From the NCBI GenBank assembly GCA_933228895.1, contig OW121847.1, positions 89,507,656 to 89,571,655 on the forward strand: a stretch of 64,000 nucleotides of DNA, in the 5' to 3' direction. Positions 55,701 to 64,000 of the stretch are shown here, in pieces. Each line of letters opens with the position of its first letter. The first letter of the stretch is position 1. Made by a program: the position numbers and the translations under genes. The notes under the pieces are model-generated. The model searched no databases. It saw only the letters and a list, made by a program, of their open reading frames with translations, and was not told the DNA's origin. Source of the stretch: Platycnemis pennipes (lineage: Eukaryota > Arthropoda > Insecta > Odonata > Platycnemididae).

Positions 55701-58700
55701 CGGAGAGTTTTTGTGAAGTTTTTATTGTGAATTTGGGCACAATAGGTAAGTAGGTAGTGCTCTTTTGGAAAAAAAAACGGAGTTCAGGGTAAGAACTCAT
55801 GGATATCTGTTGTGCGCCTTTCCCACTGCCAAAACTTGCTGTGTGGGTAAATGGTCCGTTTGCTGTGGGGCTCAATGGACTGCATGTTTTGCATGGATTT
55901 TGGCGTTTTCTTTGCTTTCATGGGGAAGAAAGTCATGGAAGATCTATTAGCTGAGCAGAATGCTGCGTAGGCCCGCAAAAGTGCACTCTTCGCTCCTAAG
56001 AAGCGAGGATGCTCAGCGAAAAATCCACGTAAAAATTAAGTCGAACATATTTCTGTTGGGGAAATAAATATATATTAATAAATGACTTTTGTTAGCGAAA
56101 GTGCTTCCTTTACTTTTAATACACTTCTTTTTCTGTTTCTACTTTCGAAAGCTGCCTCGAAACACTCATTACGCTTAAAAAACGCTGTGGTTCATTTAGC
56201 CCCAACCATGGTCCATTTAGCCCCATGGTGGGGCTAAATGGAGTGGAAGCGCACTTGCCAAAATACGGCCATAAAAACATACTTCCAATGCTGATACGGC
56301 TTGAAAAGTTTGTAGCTGTTATAGAGCACAAAATATTCTACAAAATAGACCATTTTTCTGAAGTAAAATTGACTAAATCCGCCCTCCAGGACGCCGCAAA
56401 TGAAAAACGGTCCATTTAGTCCCAACCTCCCCTACTACTTATACTATCCACAATTGCTCACTCTTTACAAATGTGGACAGTAAAGGTACTAGTATTTTAT
56501 TTGGTCCCTAAAAAGATTTAAGTGTTCCAGAATATCATGCCTGAATCAGTTAACTCATAAAATAGGGAACTCCATGAACCTGACTGCCATCGAAAGTTTT
56601 CATATGAAAATTGATAATTATTCCAAAAGGAGTATGACATTGTAGTCCTGCTAAGGATAGAATACCAAAGGTATTATAGGAAGTCCTATAAATTTCAAAA
56701 CTTGGGGAATCAGGAAAGGAAAAACTCTTGTTACATATGCAAAATCTGAAAAAATTTCACTTTCTATTTTATCAACTAATGGAAATTCAAATTTTAGTTG
56801 CCGCCATTATATGCTTTCTTAATTTTTTTCGACTTTTATCCTCTGATGGGAGGCACAGCCATCAAAAGTTGAATCTGAATGCCTCTTTCATTGCAAAGAA
56901 ATGCTAACAGTTAACATTTGCCACACACAGTGGAGCCTCAAGTGAGCGATATCTTAGGCTATTATTTGCTTGTGACTCTCTTATACTACCAGGAAATGTA
57001 AACTGATAAGATGAGCCTGTCTCAATGTGGCTAAAAAGTGAGATAGCCTGCTTGCCCGATGTGGAGATTGTTGGTTGAAGGTGGATAAGTTTTTTCATGC
57101 TGGCCAACTTTGGCAGTATACCCATCAATTTGCTTTTGGCTCTTAAGACTTGAAAGTGCTGAGTGGCCTTCACTATTATTTTTGCAGTTATAATGGGATT
57201 GGTTCACCAAAAGTAATTTTCTGATTAGAGGCTATTCTGTAATGTTGGGGATGGGGCAAAAATGCTATCTTATCACTCGTGTACTTTTTTTATGAGTATT
57301 ATTAAAATTTAATTTGTATAATGGAGTAGGATGGAGCCTAGCTCTGGTGTAATATGCATGGAGAAGAAATAATTTATGATAAAGAAATAATAAATAATCA
57401 AATGGAAATTTTGTGTGATAAAATAATAATGGCAGTGAAATATTTTATTAAGAGCCCTATTATTGACCAATGGCATAATGTTTAATGCAGCTGGCTCTCT
57501 CCTGGTGTAATTGAAGTGTACTTATAGTAATTTTGAGCATGTTGACCCACCCAATTATTTGCATATCTAGCTGCTTAACATTTTCACTGCAGGTAGAATG
57601 TTTTAAACTTTCCTGCGGAGTGGCATCTCCATGTTACGCAAGTTTGTCTTGTGGCACCAGATGACAATGAGTGTCACTCCACTCCCAACATAAGACATGG
57701 ATGATGTCAATTGGCATCATTTGCAGCTAATTTGATTAAAGAGAAGGTTTGCCACTGAACATGGGACTTTAACTTTTTACAGAAGCTATGAGTCCTGAGA
57801 AAGGCTCCTCCAGATTACTCTAGGGAAATTTGTGTCTTAGGTCGAGGACAGTAATGCTGGCAAATGTTGTAACCTTCATACTCATCAGCATGTCTAGTGA
57901 GCAGGAAAAGCAAGAAATGTACAAAAAATTCATGTGAAACTGAAATTTAAAAATCAAGATCAAAGAAAGTATTCACCTCCATGACCTTTTGATGGCACAG
58001 CTGTGTTTCCAGTAAGGGGGAGATACTGAAGGGTGCCTGTAGGCTAAATGATTCATGCTTAATTTTAGTAGGCTTAAGACCAAGCAAATGTTATGAATCT
58101 ACAAAGGCTATAAATTTCTGAGTTACATGCTGTTCAGATGCATGAAATGAAATTTCAGTGAGGGATTGTTGTTATTTAAATTGTTTTTAACTCTTTGAGT
58201 ACCAGGCAGCAACCTGAAGGTTTGCCTTAAAATTGCCTTGCCTTTTTTAATAAAATACCTCGCAAATTCTCTGTAATGCTTCTTACTAAATGCTAAAGTT
58301 ACTTGTTATTATAACAGTCCAAAATTTTCATAATATTATAATTACCTTCCTAGATCTATCCTAGTAAAATATATTTTTCTGGTAAAATATCTATATCATC
58401 ATTAAAATATTTAGTCGCTATAATGATGGCACTGTCACTTTGGATGGTTTTTTAGGGTCACTCAGAGTGATGATGATGGTACTCAAGGAGTTAAAAGATA
58501 AAAAGTCATTACAGTCAGCAGTTAATCCAAATTTTTAGTAAAATTTTAAACTTCAAATAACTGTGAAACTTCATAGCTAAGCTCTAACTGGTCAGTAACT
58601 GGAAATCTAGCAAGAAGCAACTAATATAGCATCACCATTGCCACTGTGGTTATGAAAATCATGCCCTTTAGCGGCAAGGAAGCAAGGAGTTACCTAAGAG

Positions 58701-61700
58701 CTTTTTAGTAACATATCAGCGTGCTAATATTGGTACACCTTTAGTTTTCAATTAGGTCCAGGGGGATAGAAATATTCATTATACCCAATACTCAGTAGAA
58801 ATATTGCAGTACCCAATGCAGAAATGTGATAGTAAAGTTGCAAAAAATCTCTTTCATTAAAATCCTGGTATTATTGAGAGAAGTTGCACAATGAAGTTTG
58901 AAAGTAATATTCCTGGCAGTATGAAAAACTTTAGGTAAATATACTTATCCTATATTTCAACCCATTGATGGCTGTTGAGCTTCAAAAATTTTATTTTTGT
59001 TAAGGAAGTACAAATTCCTTGGTGTTTTTGGTGATAAATGTTGTGAATATTCGTTAGAAAGCAGTAGATATTTTTTACTGGTTGCAATGAGCTGAGGCAC
59101 CTGGAAAGCATTCGTTGCTTTCAGTATGAAAAGGTTACCGTAATTCTATATATCCTGTAAGTTGGCTTGGTGTGTCCTAGATGGACCACTAATTTCCTAT
59201 TCTTCAAGTACTGAACATCAAACAATTGGTGCTGGTGCCAACCTGCGTACATCCAATTCCCAGACCAGGTCTACTGCACCGAGACAAGACCCTACAACCA
59301 GGGTGCACGGTTGACTGCATATGAACTGGTTCAAGAGAGGATTCCTGCCACACTCTTGTGTGATAGCATGGTGGCAGCCTTAATGAAAAAGAGGCACATC
59401 ACAGCTGTTGTTGTGGGAGCTGACAGAATAGCTGCCAATGGTGATACAGCCAATAAAATTGGAACCTATCAGGTGATCCATTTCTTTTAAATTGAGCAAT
59501 AAAAAAATGCCAAAATTTGGCTTCTGATTGGCTTCCCAGATGATATGTGAGCTGGGAAAAACTTTGACACATGTGAATACAAAAGGCTTGCCTTGATAAT
59601 TTGCCATCACTCATATCTTCTTAACACTTACAGCTCTGCAGGTCGTATATGTTCATTAATCTTGCCTACTAGTGACAATGAGACAGTGCAGTAACAATAG
59701 AAAAAACTCACAACAAAGTGGTATAAAAGGTGATTCAGTGATTCCGGGACCCTTATAAACAAAAGGTAATAACATTTACATGGGAAACAAATGAAAATTA
59801 AAAAATAAAATTAACAGCAAGTAGAAAAAAAAACACTTGCAAGAGAAACGCTCCAGTTTTGGAAGTGGGGGAATGGAATATTTTCGATGCTGAATGTTGC
59901 CCAGGCATAGAGTATTTAAGAGACAAACTGATTTTTTTCACAACTTCCGGGAAACTTATAATAGTTCTGAAGTTTAGAATAGTGTAACCATTTTTGTTTG
60001 ACATAGAAATCTAAAGTATAAATCTTAAATGGCATGAATGTTCCACTTGGTCAAAGCATTTAAATTTCTTCTCAAGTCTTTGAAATGATATAATTTTCAG
60101 AAGAAGCCACTTTGAAGTTGTATCAGTATTTTCATTGTTCAGGTGTTCAGGAAAGTACAAATGGCAAAAACTAGAACAAACAAAGTCCATTAACCATGAC
60201 AGTACAGTAATTATGGCAGTGCTAGGTCATGTAATTAATATAATGGTATTTTGTGGCCGAATTTCCATGGAGAAAAAAAACCATTCACCATGGCTGGGAC
60301 TCAAACCTGGATTTCTTCTTAATTCATAAGTTGAGGAATGCACTCAATTTTTATCGTATTGAAATGCTTGCATTTACTTTTAAATGTCAATGGCTGTTAG
60401 GTTGCTGTTTCTTTTGGAAACTGTTATAATTTTTTCCTCCTCTTCTTTCAGTCTTCATTATTATTCTAATGTATTTGAGAATAATGTCATAATTTGATCA
60501 ATGAAGTCTTTTCCTATAAAGCTCAAAAATATTTGTCGATCTTTCACAATGTTAACTTGCCAACTATTGCTGTAATTCCTGCTGTGAGCTATCTATAGTG
60601 AGCTTGGCTTTTAATTATCCTGTTATGGAGATGTTTGCATTCCTTGGTGTTCAATCAAATGGCCAGTTGGATAGGAGAGGATAAAGTTTAATTGAATGTT
60701 GTATGTACATCACTTCATAATTTTTTATTTACGCTTTGCTGCGTTAGGAAAAGGATGCCTGGTAGCAGTTATGATTAGATGTAATGTGTTTCTCAAAGTT
60801 AATTCCTTACTGATACATCTTTTCTGCCTAGTTGGGCATTCTTCTGATCACAATGGATAGAAATTGTGTAGGAGATGTTAATTAAATAATCTTACTGCCA
60901 GGGAACATTTGTTAATAAAACATTACATAATTTCAATGAAATGTAGATTGCTGTTGTAGCCAAGCACCATGGTGTGCCATTTTATGTTGCTGCTCCTCTG
61001 ACATCCATTGATTTCAAAATACCTAGTGGAGACCATATAGTCATTGAAGAGAGGCCTGATCGGGAAATGACTCACATTGGAGATTTCCGAATAGCTGCTC
61101 CTGGTAAGTAAAGGTTGTCTTTATAGTGTGAGTTTAGTTCTATTGGTTGCCATGGAAACCCTTTTAAATAATTATTTTCATATTGATTTTTGTCATTTAT
61201 GCCAACTACTTCAATTGGCACAGATGTAACTTGAATGCTGCACTTAGAAACTTTTAAGTTAATTATTTGGCTTCATCTAGCTGTGTTTAAGTGTTCATAG
61301 TTGCAAACATACAATTATAAAGTATGGTGGATGTAGGGCAAGGGCCTAGCCAGGTTGATACACCGGTTCCCGTCAGATTACCGAAGTTAAGCAACGTTGG
61401 GCCAGGACGGAGGTTGGATGGGTGTCCCCCTTCCATACCTCTACCGTGGTGTTCTTGTCCCCTGTCTGCGAGTGGCGGGCAGGTTAAATGTGGGTTGGCA
61501 CAATGGATCTTGAGAGGTCTAAGTGCCAGGGGGGCTCCAGAAGGCCCCCGCCCACCCCTCCAATTTACATTTTTTACATGGTGGATGTAATTACGTTTCA
61601 ATAGAGACCAATGTGAGATATCTTATGTAGATTTTACCTCACTTAAATACTTAATTGCTTTTGCCTTTTGGAATTTGATTTCATGATAAATGTTTAAATT

Positions 61701-62641
61701 TCCTATTTAATAGTTTCAGGGTAATGGTAGTTCCTCTCGCCAGGTCCAAAATATTTGTGTGGTATTGTGTTGGCTGGTAGGGCTAGCCAAGACATAATTA
61801 TATTTTAATTGATTACTTTCTGAAAAGCTTTTGCTAAATATATGTTGCTACTACATATATATGTGACTGGTGAAAACATTTATAACCTAAGTTTTGATGT
61901 GATCCTTAACTTGGGACTTGAGCATTTTCACACGTCTTTTATTTGGTGTTTTCAGCTGGTGAGTTCCTACCTGCCTCCTGCTTTAGACTTTGTTTGCCAT
62001 GTAATTTGTCAATCTCTTATTCTCCTTATTCCTTATATCGCCACCAATGTTCTCATGAAAGTTATGTGCAGACACCAGAAGATTTTTCTTTCTCAGAATT
62101 CCTAATATTGTACCTATAAGGCTAAAAAAAATTTTGAGTTTAGCATAAAAGTTGAAAAGTATGTTTTTTTGCATTTAATTTATCCAATGAAAGATGGAAA
62201 ATGATTTAAACTTCTTCCATTTTCTCGTCAAGTTCTCAACTATCAATGCATGTTTATTCTAGTTATACTTTGGATAGTGGAATATTACTCATTTGGTATG
62301 TAGAAAATTCGGATACAAATATCAAAGATGTCAGAAAATCTTTGTGATTTTTGCCCTGAATGTATTTTTCTGGCATGGGTACCATGACCATAGCAGTTTA
62401 CCTATATGAATAAGTATATGATCTGGTGTCACCATGAAAATTAAAGTCATTGATGTATTCAATAATTTATATTTGTTTATTTCAACTATGTTTATGTTTA
62501 ATTTCAGGTATATCCTGCTGGAATCCTGCTTTTGATGTTACCCCAGCTGAATTAATTACAGGCATCATCACAGAAAAAGGAACTGTCATGCCAGCAGATG
62601 TGGAAAAGCTTAAATATTTTTCTCGGCCACACATCTCTTGA
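52658..62641 (+). CDS. MRI1: Methylthioribose-1-phosphate isomerase, complete gene
   Basis: Six exons (52658-52789, 52897-53132, 53218-53426, 59264-59472, 60947-61103, 62508-62641) join in frame to 358 codons plus TGA, a normal length for this family. The enzyme isomerises methylthioribose-1-phosphate to methylthioribulose-1-phosphate in the cytosolic methionine salvage pathway. Visible signatures are [20 protein letters not shown] at the start, RGAPAI (46-51), [28 protein letters not shown] with catalytic Cys166, [42 protein letters not shown] with catalytic Asp246, and NPAFDVTP. Bacterial MtnA uses Cys160/Asp240; the 80-residue spacing is kept. The ATG at 52658 was chosen because homologues begin MTL. 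Catalytic residues are intact, so the gene is probably functional. Confidence 0.97.
52897..53132 (+). CDS. MRI1: MRI1 exon 2
   Basis: From TTAATTATAG to ATGAG/GTAACT. Begins [19 protein letters not shown], the conserved phosphate-binding motif, and includes SARPTAVNM. Ends with two bases of an Arg codon. Confidence 0.95.
53218..53426 (+). CDS. MRI1: MRI1 exon 3 (catalytic Cys)
   Basis: From TAATCAG to ATAG/GTAAGT. Encodes [14 protein letters not shown], then [20 protein letters not shown] with Cys166. The following intron is the longest of the gene at 5.8 kb. Confidence 0.95.
53427..55080. other. MRI1 intron 3, first part, nothing recognised
   Basis: AT-rich intron sequence with no definable repeat apart from a stretch at about 54745-54800 weakly similar to 26120-26180. 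Confidence 0.45.
55087..55155 (+). mobile_element. tRNA-like SINE head
   Basis: GGTGTGGCAGCTAGAGTACTGG provides an A-box-like head and CAGGTTTAACTCCTG a degenerate B box. It resembles the head at 22606-22675. The body was not delimited. Confidence 0.5.
55449..56510. repeat. Outer inverted repeat split by an insertion
   Basis: 21-bp arms at 55449-55469 and 56490-56510 pair with one mismatch (GACCAAATAAAATACTA core). Just inside the right arm, CTATCCACA and TGTGGACAG form a second stem. Removing the element at 55476-56434 leaves a compact sequence of about 100 bp, as for a small hairpin MITE. Confidence 0.7.
55476..56434. mobile_element. Inverted-repeat element of about 0.96 kb with repeated GGGGCTAAATGG motif
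   Basis: The left end TAGGGGAGAGTGGGGCTAAA and right end (complement TAGGGGAGGTTGGGACTAAA) are inverted repeats continuing through TGGACCG. Six copies of GGGGCTAAATGG or close variants occur, on both strands, at 55487, 55867, about 56192, 56213, 56230 and 56412. Two form a 13-bp perfect hairpin (56213-56241). A basic peptide-like stretch ([17 protein letters not shown]) precedes a stop near 56036 and might be a transposase C-terminus; unproven. Superfamily unknown. Confidence 0.8.
56511..58186. other. MRI1 intron 3, middle part
   Basis: AT-rich; no repeat boundary or coding signal identified. Confidence 0.45.
58191..58490. mobile_element. 300-bp piggyBac-type MITE
   Basis: Terminal inverted repeats CTCTTTGAGTACCA and (complement) CTCCTTGAGTACCA differ at one of 14 positions. 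TTAA flanks both sides (58187-58190 and 58491-58494). Non-coding interior. A different family from the MITE at 41440-41678. Confidence 0.85.
59264..59472 (+). CDS. MRI1: MRI1 exon 4 (catalytic Asp)
   Basis: From AATTCCCAG to TATCAG/GTGATC. Encodes [31 protein letters not shown] and [19 protein letters not shown] with Asp246. Both phases match. Confidence 0.95.
59473..60265. other. MRI1 intron 4, nothing recognised
   Basis: AT-rich intron sequence without definable features. Confidence 0.45.
60270..60325 (-). mobile_element. Possible tRNA-like SINE piece
   Basis: On the minus strand TCCAGGTTTGAGTCCCAGCC fits a Pol III B box with flanking stem. No convincing A box was found, so this is tentative. 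Confidence 0.3.
60947..61103 (+). CDS. MRI1: MRI1 exon 5
   Basis: From GAAATGTAG to CCTG/GTAAGT. Encodes [27 protein letters not shown] and FRIAAPG. The family usually has APSSS or similar where this reads APLTS. Confidence 0.95.
61336..61577 (+). mobile_element. 5S rRNA-derived SINE
   Basis: The first 100 bp follow 5S rRNA: TTGATACACCGGTTCCCGTC, then GATTACCGAAGTTAAGCAAC and GTTGGGCCAGGACGGAGGTT, then GGATGGGTGTCCC. This includes the internal Pol III promoter (A box AGTTAAGCAAC and downstream C box region). A non-5S body of about 140 bp follows. A perfect 12-bp duplication ATGGTGGATGTA flanks the element (61324-61335 and 61578-61589), so it is a retroposed SINE and not a 5S gene. It lies in the sense orientation in MRI1 intron 5. 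Confidence 0.9.
61590..62507. other. MRI1 intron 5, remainder
   Basis: AT-rich, nothing else recognised. Confidence 0.45.
62508..62641 (+). CDS. MRI1: MRI1 exon 6 and stop
   Basis: From TTAATTTCAG to TGA at 62639-62641. Encodes [34 protein letters not shown] and a short tail ending HIS. The usual G-V-W-N is I-S-C-W-N here. Confidence 0.94.
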
Positions 62642-64000
62642 TTCAGTTTAAAACATAGGCTGTCATTCTGAGTGGATAAAATAATATTTTGATAAGTTTT
62701 TTTGAAAATATGTCTGCAAATTGCTATTTGTTAGGAAACACATGTAGCAACTTCTTAATGTATCGCTGTTAGTTGAAATGTTATTCTTTGAGGATGCCAG
62801 TGTTTAAAGATCAGCACATATTTGTTGCTTTTGTTATATTAGGAGTAGGAAAGTTCCAAATTTTTCCAATGTTCGAAAATCATTTTTATTCTCATTTGAA
62901 GCAATGAGAAAACTTATCTTTCAAGTATTTCGATAGCTTTCCATATTTCTATCCATTAAGGCAAATGCTGAAACTTTAACGTTGTTAATTGTACTTAAAA
63001 TTTCGCTATTTTGTAGTCAGTGGAGTCTGCTGTTTCCCTACTGATAGAAATTTTTCTCAGTTGCAATTGTTTCACCAAACTTGGTCTGTTATGGAATATA
63101 TTTTAATTATTTGAAGTATCATCTCCCAAAATCTTGATTCGCCTCCTAAAGTCGTGCCTAAAATGCAGTTGTTTGAAAGATTCAATTGGAGAATTTTTTA
63201 TATTGGTAATGAGTGTCTCTGTGCCCAATCCATGGGGTACAAGTCGTAAAAGGCTGTGATATTTAAAACTTCAAAATCTAACACTTATTCAGACATTTTT
63301 AAGGGAAACCTCAAGTAAATCACGATTATTTCAAGTTCATTTCTTTTTGATCTATGGTAGTGATGTACCTCTTGATGAATTTAAAACATTTTTCATGATA
63401 AAATATGTACGCAACAGTATGACTGCTGCCTCAAGCCATTATTGTTGCTGACAATAAATCCTTTATATTTTGCTCTACTCTATTTTTTATTGGGCCTTAT
63501 TCTAATACCGCATACAATTTTAGTTTATAGCTCATGGGTGGTGATGTATGATGGAAAAGGAATTACAGCAAATAGCTCTCATGGAGAGTAGATCGAAGCA
63601 ATACTGGTATTGCATTCGTGATTTAGTTCCTAATAAAGCTTGAATCACATGAGTGTTTAGGAATACTTTAAATTGTAGCTCTCAAGAATAAGGAAAATTA
63701 AAATAGCACAAACCATTATTTTTGTCATCCACAAAATCATGTACATCATCCTTCTCCACATATTTCACTTCCAAGGTAATCATGCCATCAAAATATTTTT
63801 TATCGTAATCTGAATATTTCATATTGTTAATTTGCTTATTATTTTGCATTGTTAACATAAAGAATCTTTTTGTCTGCCAAGAGCTTGAAATATTAGGAGA
63901 TATTCAGTATTCAAAGCATACCCTTCATGGATTCCAAAGGTGTTTACAATGTAGGTTCAATTAGTAGCCACATGTGAAGACCCATTCCTTATTTGCTGCC
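62642..64000 (+). other. MRI1 3' UTR and flank
   Basis: AT-rich, no further coding signal. AATAAA hexamers at 63453-63458 and 63632-63637 are candidate polyadenylation signals, the second followed by GT-rich sequence. Their use is not shown by the sequence alone. Confidence 0.4.

Noticed and set aside
55636..56425. Minus- and plus-strand ORFs of 60-80 codons inside the intronic element
   Set aside because: They lie across the repeated GGGGCTAAATGG motif and inverted ends in conflicting frames; no transposase motif could be confirmed.
61336..61440. Functional 5S rRNA gene
   Set aside because: Only part of 5S is kept, an unrelated body follows, and a 12-bp target duplication shows retroposition.

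Overview
This is an arthropod, most probably insect, nuclear genome segment. Coding sequence is split into short exons by long AT-rich introns with GT-AG borders. The space between is filled with decayed non-LTR retrotransposons, tRNA- and 5S-derived SINEs and several families of small inverted-repeat elements. There are no operons, bacterial-type genes or CRISPR arrays. All placements were read by eye; no alignment or search was run.

Two host genes are supported, both on the + strand. (1) A Cys-loop ligand-gated chloride channel subunit occupies 28384-42806. Seven exons join in one frame and carry the lower extracellular domain, both disulfide pairs, M1-M3, a low-complexity M3-M4 loop and M4. 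The N-terminal exons (signal peptide and first beta strands) were not found and may lie within or beyond the upstream 28 kb. (2) A complete MRI1 gene (methylthioribose-1-phosphate isomerase, methionine salvage) occupies 52658-62641. Six exons give a 358-residue protein with the catalytic Cys166 and Asp246. The two genes are functionally unrelated neighbours.

Layout. 1-28 kb is gene-poor: LINE pieces (about 670-1150, 2160-2640, 4040-5085, 6345-6955, 8486-9010, 16060-17385), SINEs, a TA-flanked MITE (7648-7943), hairpin repeats, and a 1502-bp near-perfect palindrome (18869-20370) with one 70-codon ORF per arm. 28-43 kb is the channel gene. Its introns hold SINEs, another LINE and a TTAA-flanked piggyBac-type MITE, and one splice acceptor is tandemly duplicated. 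43-52.6 kb is intergenic with a pair of related 0.5-kb elements, a hAT-like MITE and degenerate repeats. 52.6-62.6 kb is MRI1; its introns hold a nested inverted-repeat element, a second TTAA-flanked MITE and a 5S-derived SINE with clear target-site duplications. 62.6-64 kb is 3' flank.

No new multi-gene system was recognised. The most unusual structures are the palindromic foldback element, the duplicated intron-exon junction in the channel gene, and the intronic element carrying six copies of a GGGGCTAAATGG-type motif inserted inside another inverted repeat.
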